The notes beneath the pieces were generated by a model that worked only from the letters and a program-made list of their open reading frames with translations, had not been told where the DNA came from and did not search any database. A program made the position numbers and the translations under genes. This document shows positions 8,554 to 17,430 of a DNA stretch of 64,000 nt, in pieces (position 1 is the stretch's first letter; every line of letters starts with the position of its first letter). Origin of the DNA: CAWJFJ01 sp963800065 (GTDB taxonomy: Bacteria; Actinomycetota; Acidimicrobiia; Acidimicrobiales; UBA8190); the NCBI GenBank assembly GCA_963800065.1, contig CAWCZO010000010.1:62001-126000 (forward strand), read 5' to 3'.

Positions 8554-9745
8554 CCGTCGCCAGCCGGTTCGTGCGGGCCACGTTCCCGTACCAGGCCGCG
8601 CTGGGCTTGGCCCTGCGCTCGAACGTCGTCCGGTCCACCGAATACAGACCCAGCTTGGGGCCATACCCCATGTTCCACTCGAAGTTGTCGAGAAGACTCC
8701 ACACGAAGTAGCCGCGCACGTCGACCCCATCGGCGATGCAGGCGTGGACCCCGTGCAACACGGCGTCGAGGTAGGAGATCCGCTCGGCGTCGTCCTCGGT
8801 GGCCAGTCCGCTCTCCGTGATGAGTACGGGCAACCCCGTGAAGGCGGCCGTGCGCCTCACACAGTGCTCGACCGCCTGCGGCCAGTTCTCCGTCCCCATC
8901 TGGGTCTGCTCCACCGACGGGTCGTCGGGGGCGAGTCCCTCCGGCCCGAAGTGCATGCGGGTGTAGGCCTGAACGCCCACGAAGTCGTCACCTTCGGCGG
9001 CGCGCAGGAAGGTGTCCTCCAGGATGTCCTCGGCCAGGTCGCGTATGGCCTCACCGCCCTCGTCGGCCACGATCTCGGCCATCGACAGGGTGAGTCCGAC
9101 CGGGTAACTCCCTGGTCCCGAGCGCAGCGCCTCGACGGCCAGCCGGTGTGCACGGGCCATGGCGTCGTTCACCGCCAGATGGCGGGTCAGGTCGTCCTTC
9201 ACCCCTGGTGGGTAGTCGCCGATGGTGTAGCCCATGGCCCCGATCACGTTGGGCTCGTTGATGGTGCAGGCCCAACCGATCAGATCCCCGAGGTGCCCTC
9301 CGGCGCGTTCCACGAACCGGGCGAACCGGTCGGGGGCGTCGGGCGCCTCGAAGCAACCCCGAGCCGCCAGCCATGAAGGACTGGTGAAGTGGTGGAAGGT
9401 GACCACGGGGACGATGCCCCGCTCGTGGCAGCCGGCGCACATCCGTCGGTAGTGCTCCAGGGCGGCCACCGAGAACTCCCCCTCGGCCGGCTCGATCCGG
9501 CTCCATTCCAACGAAAAGCGGTAAGCGCCGAGACCCATGCCGACAACCAGTTCGAGGTCGTCGGGCCACCGATGATACGAATCACAGGCATCCCCACTCG
9601 ACTCCGCGCATCGTGAGTCAGCAGCGTGTTCGAAGGCCCACCAGTCATTGTTGGTGTTGCCGCCCTCGATCTGGTGGGCGGCGCCGGCCGCCCCCCACAA
9701 GAAGCCCTCGGGGAATTCGAGAGCGGCGTCCTCGGCGGTGACCAT
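8543..9745 (-). CDS. GH1 beta-glucosidase
   Basis: The protein has 400 residues. The N terminus FPEGFLWGAAGAAHQIEG is the GH1 signature. The acid/base is Glu164 in TINEPNV and the nucleophile Glu311 in ITESGLATEDD. No signal peptide is visible, so it is a cytosolic retaining beta-glycosidase acting on glucosides, galactosides or related disaccharides. At 400 residues it is slightly shorter than the usual 440-460, but the catalytic core is complete. ATG 9745 follows a TACGAT box with 8 nt between, so the mRNA is probably leaderless. Confidence 0.92.
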   Translation of the reverse strand: MVTAEDAALEFPEGFLWGAAGAAHQIEGGNTNNDWWAFEHAADSRCAESSGDACDSYHRWPDDLELVVGMGLGAYRFSLEWSRIEPAEGEFSVAALEHYRRMCAGCHERGIVPVVTFHHFTSPSWLAARGCFEAPDAPDRFARFVERAGGHLGDLIGWACTINEPNVIGAMGYTIGDYPPGVKDDLTRHLAVNDAMARAHRLAVEALRSGPGSYPVGLTLSMAEIVADEGGEAIRDLAEDILEDTFLRAAEGDDFVGVQAYTRMHFGPEGLAPDDPSVEQTQMGTENWPQAVEHCVRRTAAFTGLPVLITESGLATEDDAERISYLDAVLHGVHACIADGVDVRGYFVWSLLDNFEWNMGYGPKLGLYSVDRTTFERRAKPSAAWYGNVARTNRLATVRR

Positions 9746-9753
9746 GAAAGCTC

Positions 9754-9759
9754 ATCGTA
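9754..9759 (-). promoter_or_regulatory. -10 box TACGAT, leaderless promoter of the GH1 gene
   Basis: On the minus strand TACGAT is followed by 8 nt and ATG 9745. Confidence 0.5.
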
Positions 9760-10169
9760 TCGACGACGGTGGCCCCGCGGTGGCCGTCGCTCAGGACGTC
9801 TGACGCGAGTTCGCCCGCCCTACCTTCGAGGCAAGACGGGCGAGCCATCATTGGACTTCTAACCAGCGACTCCGAGCGAGCGCCGAATCGAGAGGCGGAC
9901 ACTCAACGAAGCCTTGAGCGCTCCGACTATGTGCGGACCAGGACATGAATCCCGGACAATCGCACCTGTCACCGCTGAGGAACATCCCGGCACAACCACA
10001 CCGGACGCCTCACTGGAGCAACTCACACGGCGGCGCTGGGGATCAGATTGGTCATCATAGGCAAGCCTCCTGTCACCTGGAGCCCCCGTCTCCGGGAACC
10101 CTCAATTGGTAGAACACCGGAACGGCCCCGAATGTTCCGCAGGCCGCCCGACGGTCTCGTGGCCGTGTC
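9760..10169. other. intergenic region without a recognised gene
   Basis: About 410 bp lie between the GH1 promoter and the end of the nitrobindin-like gene. I see no ORF with convincing codon use, no tRNA-like fold and no clear terminator here. It is less GC-rich than its surroundings. Confidence 0.4.
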
Positions 10170-10721
10170 TCACGCCACCCGATGGAGGGTGTTGTGGTCG
10201 GTATGGGCGAACGGCTCGTCGAACTCGTTCATCCGCAGCATCGTGGTCTCGTCGTAGGACCACGTGTCGTCGCCAACGGTGACCGTCACCTCGTAGCTCA
10301 ACGTGCTGGCGTTCTCGGCCAGGTACCGGTTCTCACCGATGGAGTACCGGGCCCCGCCCGAGGTGGCCTTCAGAGTGAACCCGGCGGCGTCGGCGGCGGC
10401 GACACCGCCGGCCAGCACGGTGATCCCGCGCGGGACGACGAAACCCCGGACGACCTCACCGGTGACGACGTCCCACAGCCAGTAGCCGACCTCGGTGTGA
10501 AAGGGATTCTCCTCGTCGCCGCGCCACATGGCGGTCCTGTAGTCCAGGCCGTAGAGACGTTGGCTTCCGTTGTCGACCGGGCCGAACGGCTTCAACGTGC
10601 ACTTCTCGAGGTACGGGGTGTCGAGGACCGCCTTCTCGGAGTGCGAGAAGGCGGTATCCAGCCCCCCCTCACCCTCCCACTCGCCGGACAACGGCCCCAG
10701 GGGACCCCATTCGTCGGTCAT
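10170..10721 (-). CDS. nitrobindin-like / DUF1794 beta-barrel protein
   Basis: The protein has 183 residues starting at ATG 10721, with a GGGGAG ribosome-binding site upstream. The opening GPLSGEWEGEG and the later NPFHTEVGYWLWD and VVRGFVVPRG match the small FABP-like barrel family that includes nitrobindin and THAP4 domains. Those proteins bind heme and act on nitric oxide or peroxynitrite. I cannot confirm the axial His from sequence alone; His near residue 80 (FHTE) is a candidate. It lies 28 bp downstream of the DUF1918 gene, probably in one operon. Confidence 0.75.
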   Translation of the reverse strand: MTDEWGPLGPLSGEWEGEGGLDTAFSHSEKAVLDTPYLEKCTLKPFGPVDNGSQRLYGLDYRTAMWRGDEENPFHTEVGYWLWDVVTGEVVRGFVVPRGITVLAGGVAAADAAGFTLKATSGGARYSIGENRYLAENASTLSYEVTVTVGDDTWSYDETTMLRMNEFDEPFAHTDHNTLHRVA

Positions 10722-10749
10722 GGCTCGCTCCCCGATTCCGATGGTCCGG

Positions 10750-10950
10750 TCAGGATTTGGCCACCGGGTAGTGCTCGACGACGGCGTCCGACCCCGGGAA
10801 GAACACGCCTTCGTGTTCGTCGTCGGTCCAGCGCACCCGATAGGGAGGGCCTCCGTCGGACCCCTCGACATCGAGAATGACCGCTTCGCGGTCGTGCTCA
10901 CCCACGTGGTGACCCTTTACCACGATCTTGTCTCCGATTGCTGCCCGCAT
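10750..10950 (-). CDS. DUF1918 small protein
   Basis: The protein has 66 residues. MRAAIGDKIVVKGHHVGEHD followed by GPPYRVRW and VFFPGSDAVVEH is the DUF1918 pattern, an SH3-like fold common in actinobacteria. The start at ATG 10950 is supported by GAGGAGG about 7 nt upstream. Its function is not known. It appears to lead a two-gene operon with the nitrobindin-like gene. Confidence 0.9.
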   Translation of the reverse strand: MRAAIGDKIVVKGHHVGEHDREAVILDVEGSDGGPPYRVRWTDDEHEGVFFPGSDAVVEHYPVAKS

Positions 10951-11091
10951 GTCGGACTCCTCCTCGTCGAGTGGATATGACCCGCATCCGAACACCACCG
11001 TACGCCGATGCCCGGTGGTCCCGGCAGGGCCCTTTGGCCTCTTTTACGGGGTCTGGGTGACCGATGGCCTGGTCCGACGGACACGAGACGC

Positions 11092-11958
11092 TCAGCGGTG
11101 TGGGACCAGCGATTCCAAAGTGAAGACACCGAGCTGCGTGTAGGTCGAGGTGCCGAACGCCGTCGAGGTCGTCACCTCGATGTCCTGTTGAAGACGTAAC
11201 GGCAGACCGGTACCCACGCTGAACCACTCCTGGGAACGCTCGGTACCCTTCTGGGCACCCGACTGTTTCCGCACCCGAAGGAAGTGAGCGGCCCGGACGT
11301 GGGTCCCGCCGACCACCAGCGTGGTCAGACCCAGGAACCGGTAAGGACCGGCACTCACGGTCTGGCCTTTCACGGAGGTGTTGGTACCGGTACAGCTCGA
11401 CTCCCACTCCTGGCCAGGCCTGGCATCGGCCGGGAGGGCCATCGAACGTGGCGCGCAGACGAACGAGCTCAGGTTGGTGACGTTGAGGGGGCCGACCGAC
11501 CACAGCTGCCAGGACTGCCCCCCGGCCTCCCAGAGGTCACCCCGGTGGAGGCAGTACTTCCACGTCTCCCAGTGATGGGTGCTGTAATCGATCCTGAAGA
11601 TCCAGCAGTTCGAACCCAGCAGGGTCACCGTTCCTGGCATGAGCGGTCCCTCGGGCTGAGAGAGCGGCGGCAACGACAGCTCCTCGGTACCCGAGCCCGT
11701 GTAGCGATAGACCCCTGGTGCAGGGCGATCCGCTCCCGGTGAACCGGTGTCTTTGCTTCCGAGTTGCGATTCGGCCTGATGCAAGGTCACGGGCCTCGCC
11801 CGGCTCGACGTCAGCCAGATCACGGCCGTTCCCACCCCGACGAGAAGAAGCAGTGCCCCCACCACCCAGGGCCAGCGGCGATGGCGTCGGCGCACCGTCT
11901 GTTCCGGATCGTCCGCCACATCTGGTCGGGCCCGGGAGCGCGGCCACACACGAGTCAT
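11092..11958 (-). CDS. single-pass membrane protein, unknown function
   Basis: The protein has 288 residues. A basic cytosolic segment (RRRHRRWP) precedes one transmembrane helix (WVVGALLLLVGVGTAVIWL, about residues 31-49). About 235 extracytoplasmic residues follow, with four or more cysteines likely forming disulfides. The exterior is beta-rich and ends GVFTLESLVPHR. I do not recognise a family. It is encoded on the same strand as the downstream DUF1918 gene but 141 bp away, so it is probably separate. Confidence 0.75.
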   Translation of the reverse strand: MTRVWPRSRARPDVADDPEQTVRRRHRRWPWVVGALLLLVGVGTAVIWLTSSRARPVTLHQAESQLGSKDTGSPGADRPAPGVYRYTGSGTEELSLPPLSQPEGPLMPGTVTLLGSNCWIFRIDYSTHHWETWKYCLHRGDLWEAGGQSWQLWSVGPLNVTNLSSFVCAPRSMALPADARPGQEWESSCTGTNTSVKGQTVSAGPYRFLGLTTLVVGGTHVRAAHFLRVRKQSGAQKGTERSQEWFSVGTGLPLRLQQDIEVTTSTAFGTSTYTQLGVFTLESLVPHR

Positions 11959-11997
11959 GGCACACAGTGTCCGCCATCGGCGCCGTTCGCCCTAGGG

Positions 11998-12450
11998 TCA
12001 TTGGACCCCTGTGGCGCGGTAATGGACGACCACCACCGGACACGGCGCCTGGGCGACGCAGTGCATGCTCACCGAGCCCAGGAACATGCCGGCAAAGGCG
12101 CCGTGACCGTGGCTACCGACAACCAGGAGATCGGCGTGCCCGGCGGCGGCGATGAGAACGGGGACGGCGTGGCCCTCGACGGCGACCTGGCGCACCTCGA
12201 CACGGGGCTGGGACCCCAGGGTGCTCTCGACGAGCTCAGCGAGCTGCTTCCGCGACTGTTCGTCCGGATCCCACCCCGGTGGCCAGGTCGGTTCCCGACC
12301 CCATGCCGTCGGCCACGTCCAGCACGTGATCACCTCCAGGGAGGAGCGGGAGAGCTCCGCCTGTGTCGCCGCCCACCGCAGCGCGTCGGCGGAGTCCTCG
12401 CCGTCGACACCCACCACGATCACGCCGGTCTTCTCGTTTCCTTCGTCCAT
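11998..12450 (-). CDS. universal stress protein (UspA family)
   Basis: The protein has 150 residues including Met. A first strand VIVVGVDGEDSADALRWA is followed by the nucleotide-binding signature GSHGHGAFAGMFLGSVS, which fits G-x2-G-x9-G-[ST] of ATP-binding Usp proteins. The chain ends CPVVVVHYRA as in other family members. ATG 12450 is preferred over ATG 12495 because GGGAGGA precedes it. It is probably an ATP-dependent stress regulator. It is divergent from the SOS-controlled helicase, with the SOS box 93 bp upstream of its start. Confidence 0.88.
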   Translation of the reverse strand: MDEGNEKTGVIVVGVDGEDSADALRWAATQAELSRSSLEVITCWTWPTAWGREPTWPPGWDPDEQSRKQLAELVESTLGSQPRVEVRQVAVEGHAVPVLIAAAGHADLLVVGSHGHGAFAGMFLGSVSMHCVAQAPCPVVVVHYRATGVQ

Positions 12451-12542
12451 CCATCCTCCCGCTCCTCCGCCCTGCCCCTGATCGGGACCGGTCATGACCT
12501 CATCATGCCGAAGAGCGCGCCGCCGGGCACCGTCGAGAGGCG

Positions 12543-12558
12543 TCGAACGTATGTTCGA
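12543..12558. promoter_or_regulatory. LexA/SOS box
   Basis: TCGAACGTATGTTCGA is a near-perfect palindrome with arms TCGAAC and GTTCGA. It matches the actinobacterial LexA consensus (core CGAAC-N4-GTTCG). It ends 9 bp upstream of the -10 box of the helicase gene, so bound LexA would cover the -35 region. Confidence 0.85.
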
Positions 12559-12567
12559 TCAGGAGGC

Positions 12568-12573
12568 TAGGAT
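12568..12573 (+). promoter_or_regulatory. -10 box TAGGAT, leaderless promoter of the helicase gene
   Basis: TAGGAT is followed by 6 nt and GTG 12580, directly downstream of the SOS box. Confidence 0.6.
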
Positions 12574-12579
12574 CCTGCC

Positions 12580-14646
12580 GTGCAGGCTCTCGAGGTCGCT
12601 CTCCGGTCCGGACCGGCGTGGGCGCAGGGACTGAACCCTTCCCAGCGTCTGGCCGTGGACCACCGTGACGGACCGCTCCTGATCGCCGCCGGTGCCGGAA
12701 CGGGCAAGACCCGGACCCTGGTGTCCCGGCTGTCCCGGCTCCTCGACGAGGGCGGGGCTCCCGAGCGCATCCTCCTCGTCACCTTCTCCCGTCGGGCCGC
12801 CGCCGAGCTGGCCCGGCGGGCGGGGCAGTTGACCGATCCCCTGCTGGCCCGGCGGCTCGTGGCCGGGACCTTCCACTCCGTGGCCCACCGCCTCCTGCGC
12901 AGGTACGGTGCCGCTCTCGGACTGGCCGACGGCTTCAGCGTCCTCGGACAGGGCGACGCCCGGGATCTGCTGGCCCTCGTCCGGGCCCCGGTGGCGGCGG
13001 ACTCGCCCACCCGCTTCCCCCGCACCGAGACGGTGGCGTCGGTCTACGGCCGCGTGGTGAGCGGTCAGATGCCGTTGGAGGAGACGGTGATCCGGTGGTT
13101 CCCGTTCTGTGCCGACGACGTGGAGGGCCTCCGCGCCATCTTCTCGACCTACACCGCCCGGAAGCGGGCTCAACGCCTCCTCGATCTCGAGGACCTCCTG
13201 CTCTACTGGCGGGCGGCCGTGACCGATCCGACTCTGGGGCCCGCACTCGGTGAGCGGTTCGACCACATCCTGGTGGACGAGTACCAGGACACCAACCTGG
13301 TCCAGGGCGACATCCTGCGGGCCATGGCCACCCACGACATCGCCGTCACCGTGGTGGGCGACGACGCCCAGGCCATCTACTCGTTCCGGGGGGCGACGGT
13401 CCGCAACATCCTCGACTTCCCCACCCAGTTCCCGGGGACGTCGATCGTCACCCTGGAGCAGAACTACCGCTCGACGACCCCCATCCTCGAGCTGGCCAAC
13501 GCCGTCATCGCCGGAATGGGCGAAGGCGTCCCCAAACGGCTGTGGACCGACGGAGGCAGCGGCGCCCGGCCCACCCTGGCCACCTGTCCCGACCAGCAGG
13601 CCCAGGCCATGGCCGTCAGCCAGACCGTCCTCGACCACTACGAGGCGGGCCTACCGCTGCGCCATCAGGCGGTGCTCTTCCGGACGGGCCATCACAGCGA
13701 CCTGCTCGAGGTGGAGCTCCGCCGGCGGAGGATCCCCTTCGTCAAGTACGGCGGCCTCCGCTTCCTGGAAGCGGCCCACGTCCGCGACCTCCTGGCCATG
13801 CTCCGCATCGTCCAGAACCCGTGGGACGAACTGGCCTGGATGCGGGTCCTCCACCTGGCCCACGGCACCGGCCCCACCTCGATCGAGAAGGTCCTCGACC
13901 ATCTGGGGGTGCGCGATCCGGGACGGACCGGCCCCGACCCGGTGGCCACGTTCAGTGCCGCCCCCCAGAGCTGCGGCGCCGCACCGCGTTCGGCGGCGGA
14001 CCTGACGTCGTTGGCCTCGGCGCTCGGGTCGTGCCGGGACGACCGGCTCTCGGCGGGCATGCAGGTGGAGGTGGTCCGCGGGGCTCTCGAGCCCCTGATC
14101 CGCCGTCGCTACGACCATCCCGACGCCCGCCTGGCCGACTTCGACGCCTTGGCCCGCATCGCCGCCGATGCGGCTGACGCCACTCAGCTGGTGGCCGACC
14201 TCACCCTGGACCCCCCGACCTCCACCGGGGATCTGGCCGGAAACCCGTCGCTCGACGACGACTGGCTCACCCTCTCCACCGTGCATTCGGCCAAGGGGGG
14301 CGAGTGGGCGGTGGTGCATCTCATCCACGCCGCCGACGGGGCCTTCCCGTCGGACCTGGCCACCGGGAGCGACGAGGAGGTGGACGAGGAACGCCGCCTC
14401 TTCTACGTGGCTCTCACCCGGGCCAAGCACCATCTCCACATCTACGCGCCCCTGCGCTACCACCACGGCGATCCCGCCGGCTGGACCGACAGGCACAGCT
14501 ACGCCCAACGGACGCGGTTTCTCCCTCCCGACATGGACGACCTCCTCGACCACCGGGCCATCCGGGGAACCGATGACCTGGATCTGCCCGCCTCGTCGCT
14601 GCCCCTCACCAACGTGGTGGACGCCGAGCTGCGCAGCCTCTGGTAG
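12580..14646 (+). CDS. SF1 DNA helicase, UvrD/PcrA type, SOS-controlled
   Basis: The protein has 688 residues. Motifs in order are Walker A AAGAGTGKT (36-44), motif Ia VTFSRRAA, motif II VDEYQDT (about 232-238), motif III VVGDDAQAIYSFRGA, motif IV LEQNYRS, motif V LSTVHSAKG and motif VI RRLFYVALTRAKH. It is an ATP-driven 3'-5' DNA translocase of the repair class. C-terminal nuclease or Tudor-like domains are absent, and the length is shorter than typical PcrA (about 730-770). GTG 12580 fits the leaderless -10 box. The SOS box just upstream shows that it should be induced by DNA damage. Confidence 0.9.
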   Translation: MQALEVALRSGPAWAQGLNPSQRLAVDHRDGPLLIAAGAGTGKTRTLVSRLSRLLDEGGAPERILLVTFSRRAAAELARRAGQLTDPLLARRLVAGTFHSVAHRLLRRYGAALGLADGFSVLGQGDARDLLALVRAPVAADSPTRFPRTETVASVYGRVVSGQMPLEETVIRWFPFCADDVEGLRAIFSTYTARKRAQRLLDLEDLLLYWRAAVTDPTLGPALGERFDHILVDEYQDTNLVQGDILRAMATHDIAVTVVGDDAQAIYSFRGATVRNILDFPTQFPGTSIVTLEQNYRSTTPILELANAVIAGMGEGVPKRLWTDGGSGARPTLATCPDQQAQAMAVSQTVLDHYEAGLPLRHQAVLFRTGHHSDLLEVELRRRRIPFVKYGGLRFLEAAHVRDLLAMLRIVQNPWDELAWMRVLHLAHGTGPTSIEKVLDHLGVRDPGRTGPDPVATFSAAPQSCGAAPRSAADLTSLASALGSCRDDRLSAGMQVEVVRGALEPLIRRRYDHPDARLADFDALARIAADAADATQLVADLTLDPPTSTGDLAGNPSLDDDWLTLSTVHSAKGGEWAVVHLIHAADGAFPSDLATGSDEEVDEERRLFYVALTRAKHHLHIYAPLRYHHGDPAGWTDRHSYAQRTRFLPPDMDDLLDHRAIRGTDDLDLPASSLPLTNVVDAELRSLW

Positions 14647-15825
14647 TCAGATGCCCGGTACGCGGCCGGCGAATTCGGCGATATAGGGGCCGCTCGGCCC
14701 GAATCCCACCCGGGCCACAGCCATCTGGCGGAAGAACGAGGTGCCGGTGGGCGAGAAGAGCACCCAGGTGGCGCCGTCCTGGGTGAAGAGGGACTCCTCA
14801 CCGGGACCGAGCCCGAGCGTGTTCGAGCCGAGGAGCGGGCCGCCGTAGGGCTCGTCGCAAGGACCCGCCGGCCCGTGGCAGAAGGCGACGGCGATGCCGT
14901 CGGAGTCCTGGTACGACGGGTTCGTGGAGAAGAAGAGGTAGTAGTGGCCGTCGTGGTCGACCATGTCGGGCGCCTCGATGAGCTTGTGTTCCCAGCCCTC
15001 GGTGGCCACCAGGATCTCGTGGGGCGGCCCGATCAGGTTGACGTCGTCCGGTGCCAGGCGTTGCGCCCACAACGTGGTGGGCATGTTCGTCGGCACGTCG
15101 GGGTTCTGAGCCGGTCCCCACAAGGCGTTGGTGTCCGCCTTCCAGTACAGCCACAACTGTCCGTCCGGAGCGACGAAGGTGCGGGGGTCGATGGTCCCCG
15201 ACGGGCCGCAGAAGACCGGGGTGGCACCGGGCACGAAAGGCCCGAGCGGTGAGCTCGCCACCGCCACGCCCAGGCACTTCGCCGGAGCACCTGTGAGCAG
15301 CACGTCGTGGAAGTCGGGGGCGCTGAACCACATGACATAGTGGCCGCCGACGTGCCTGACGTCGGCTGCCCACGTCCCGCCGTGGGTCCACGGGGGAAGC
15401 GTGGGCAGGGCGTCCACCTCCGGACCGAGGTGCTCGAGCTGGCGGAAGGGCCGGACGGGGATGTTGGGCGGGGACAGGCCGGCGGCGCTGGTGTAGAGGT
15501 AGTCCAGATGACCCCCTTCGAGCACCGAGGGGTCGGGCATCGGTGTGTGGAGGGGAGGGACGAGCATCGCCTCGGCGTACGCCGGGGCCGGGGGCGGGGG
15601 CGGGTCGAGCCGGCGGACCGGCGGGCGAGCGGGCCCGCCCCGCGGAAGCACCGATCCGACGCCCACGCCGCCGCCGGCCGCGGCGACCAGGGCGATGACC
15701 ACCACCCACCACCGCCACCGCCGGTGGGATCCCTCGGCGGGTTGCCGGTCGACAGGATCGGCGACGCTCTCCGGCGTCGGCGGCTGCTCCAATTCGTCCG
15801 GTAGGTCCTCTTCGAGCTTCGGAAT
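14647..15825 (-). CDS. membrane-anchored GH43-like glycosidase
   Basis: The chain has about 392 residues. A short acidic cytosolic segment (KLEEDLPDELEQPPTPES) precedes one transmembrane helix (WWVVVIALVAAAGGGVGVGS), a Pro-rich linker and a five-bladed-propeller-type domain. Its phrases ADVRHVGGHYVMWFSA, IDPRTFVAPDGQLWLYWKAD and IEAPDMVDHDGHYYLFFS are characteristic of GH43/GH62-type arabinan or xylan enzymes. Candidate catalytic residues are Asp of the IDPR strand and Glu of LIEAPD. No ATG, GTG or TTG is well placed: 15825 assumes ATT, while ATG 15925 would add a basic extension overlapping the NfeD promoter. Confidence 0.75.
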   Translation of the reverse strand: MPKLEEDLPDELEQPPTPESVADPVDRQPAEGSHRRWRWWVVVIALVAAAGGGVGVGSVLPRGGPARPPVRRLDPPPPPAPAYAEAMLVPPLHTPMPDPSVLEGGHLDYLYTSAAGLSPPNIPVRPFRQLEHLGPEVDALPTLPPWTHGGTWAADVRHVGGHYVMWFSAPDFHDVLLTGAPAKCLGVAVASSPLGPFVPGATPVFCGPSGTIDPRTFVAPDGQLWLYWKADTNALWGPAQNPDVPTNMPTTLWAQRLAPDDVNLIGPPHEILVATEGWEHKLIEAPDMVDHDGHYYLFFSTNPSYQDSDGIAVAFCHGPAGPCDEPYGGPLLGSNTLGLGPGEESLFTQDGATWVLFSPTGTSFFRQMAVARVGFGPSGPYIAEFAGRVPGI

Positions 15826-15918
15826 GACCTCAGTGTGCCGTGGCGGAGCGGCGCGTGCGAACGGCGCCGGCCGCCCGAGCCGTTTCCGGGCCGGATATTG
15901 CCCAGTGCGGCACACGGG

Positions 15919-15924
15919 TAGCAT
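15919..15924 (+). promoter_or_regulatory. -10 box TAGCAT upstream of the nfeD-SPFH pair
   Basis: TAGCAT lies 34 nt before ATG 15959. A GAAGGAGG ribosome-binding site sits between them, so this transcript has a short leader. Confidence 0.45.
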
Positions 15925-15958
15925 GGGATTCAGCGAGCCGGCCCACGAAGGAGGCTCG

Positions 15959-16456
15959 ATGGTCCTGGTGGCGTTGGCTGTGCTGGTGGTCATGGCGGTG
16001 GCCGTTGCCGCCGGCGTCCACACCGGACCGCACGGACTGGTCGCCGCCGGTGTCCTGGGCGTCGTGGCCAGCATCGGCATCATCATCGGAGTGGTCGAGC
16101 TCGCCCCGGCCCGTTCCCGTCCGGCCGTCGCTCTCATCATGTTGGCCGCCACGGCCGTTCTCTCCGCCGGCGCGCTGGTGGCCGGAGCACTGGCCTTGCC
16201 CGCCCTGCGGCGCCGTCAGCCCGCCTCCGGAACCGGTCGGCTCTTCGGAGCGAACGGCGTGGCCGTCACCGACCTCACCCCCAGCGGCACGGTACGGGTC
16301 CGGGGGGAGACGTGGACGGCCGAGTCGATGTGCGGTCGTCTGCCCGCCGGCGCGCCGATCGAAGTCATGGAGGTCGACGGGCTGCACCTGCGGGTGTGGT
16401 CCGACGCGGCCGCCGGCGCCCTGCCGGACGGCCCGAAAGATGAGGAGCGAGCATGA
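15959..16456 (+). CDS. nfeD: NfeD-like membrane protein
   Basis: The protein has 165 residues starting at ATG 15959 behind a strong GAAGGAGG site. Three hydrophobic helices (about residues 1-80) are followed by a small C-terminal OB-like domain. That domain contains GVAVTDLTPSGTVRVRGETW and LPAGAPIEVMEVDGLHLRVW, the hallmark of NfeD proteins. NfeD is normally encoded next to an SPFH protein and works with it in membrane microdomains. Here the stop overlaps the SPFH start by 4 bp (ATGA). The length fits the short, protease-less NfeD class. Confidence 0.85.
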   Translation: MVLVALAVLVVMAVAVAAGVHTGPHGLVAAGVLGVVASIGIIIGVVELAPARSRPAVALIMLAATAVLSAGALVAGALALPALRRRQPASGTGRLFGANGVAVTDLTPSGTVRVRGETWTAESMCGRLPAGAPIEVMEVDGLHLRVWSDAAAGALPDGPKDEERA

Positions 16457-17367
16457 CCTTCGTCATCGCCATCGCCGCCGTGGTCGGTGTCCTCCTGGTG
16501 GCCTTCTCCGTCCTGTCGGTGAAGATCGTCCGGGAATACCAGCGCATCGTCCTGTTCCGCCTGGGCCGGTCCCTGGGGCCCCGGGGGCCGGGCCTGGTGT
16601 TACTCAACCCCGTCACCGACCGGTCGAACTGGGTGGACCTGCGCGAGCGCTACCTCGAGATCCCCCATCAGTCGGCCATCACCAGGGACAACGCCGCCAT
16701 CTCCATCGACTTCATCATCTTCTACAAGGTGGTCGACCCGGTCATGTCCGTCCTCCAGGTGCAGAACTTCGCCGGAGCCGCCCAGAACATCGCGGCGACG
16801 ACGCTGCGCAGCGTGGTGGGTGACATGACCCTCGACGACGTCCTCTCCAAGCGCGAGGAGATGAACACAGTCCTGCGCACCAAGCTCGACGACGTCACCG
16901 AGCGCTGGGGGGTGAAGGTGACCAACGTCGAGGTGCGCGAGATAAATCCGCCGCCCGGCGTCCAGGAAGCCATGACCCGCCAGATGTCGGCCGAGCGCAC
17001 CCGTCGGGCCGTCGTCACCGAGTCCGAGGGACAGAAGCAGGCCGCCATCACCATCGCCGAGGGCCAGAAGCAGTCGGCCATCCTCTCCGCCGAAGGAGAC
17101 CGCCAGGCCGCCATCCTCCAGGCCGAGGGACTGTCGCTGGCGTTGGCACGGATCACGGAAGTGGCCCAGGGCGTCGACGCCAACACGCTGATGCTCCAGT
17201 ACCTCGACGCGCTGCGAGACATCGCCGGCTCACCGTCCACCAAGGTGCTCATCCCCATGGAGCTGACCAACCTCCTGTCGGGAGTGCGCGACCTGGTCGG
17301 CCCCAAGGGACCGCCCGGAGCGGCGGCCAGCAACGGTGCGGCCGCCGATACACAGGGCCGGCCCTAG
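16453..17367 (+). CDS. stomatin/slipin-type SPFH protein
   Basis: The protein has 304 residues. An N-terminal hydrophobic hairpin (about 3-25) anchors it. The SPFH domain runs from IVREYQRIVLFRLGR through DLRERYLEIPHQSAITRDN to KVTNVEVREINPP, as in slipins (bacterial stomatins). A long Ala/Glu/Gln-rich helix (about 175-235: ESEGQKQAAITIAEGQKQSA) mediates oligomerisation. It forms membrane scaffolds together with NfeD, encoded immediately upstream with overlapping codons. Confidence 0.92.
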   Translation: MTFVIAIAAVVGVLLVAFSVLSVKIVREYQRIVLFRLGRSLGPRGPGLVLLNPVTDRSNWVDLRERYLEIPHQSAITRDNAAISIDFIIFYKVVDPVMSVLQVQNFAGAAQNIAATTLRSVVGDMTLDDVLSKREEMNTVLRTKLDDVTERWGVKVTNVEVREINPPPGVQEAMTRQMSAERTRRAVVTESEGQKQAAITIAEGQKQSAILSAEGDRQAAILQAEGLSLALARITEVAQGVDANTLMLQYLDALRDIAGSPSTKVLIPMELTNLLSGVRDLVGPKGPPGAAASNGAAADTQGRP

Positions 17368-17430
17368 GAGAGGGCGCCGAGAGTCGGGCCCCGTTTGACG
17401 CTCGCCCGGCCTACTGCTAGTCAGCAGGGC

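Noticed and set aside
9760..10169. tRNA or small ORF in the 410-bp gap
   Set aside because: No cloverleaf-compatible arms, no TTC-type T-loop and no frame with start signal were seen.
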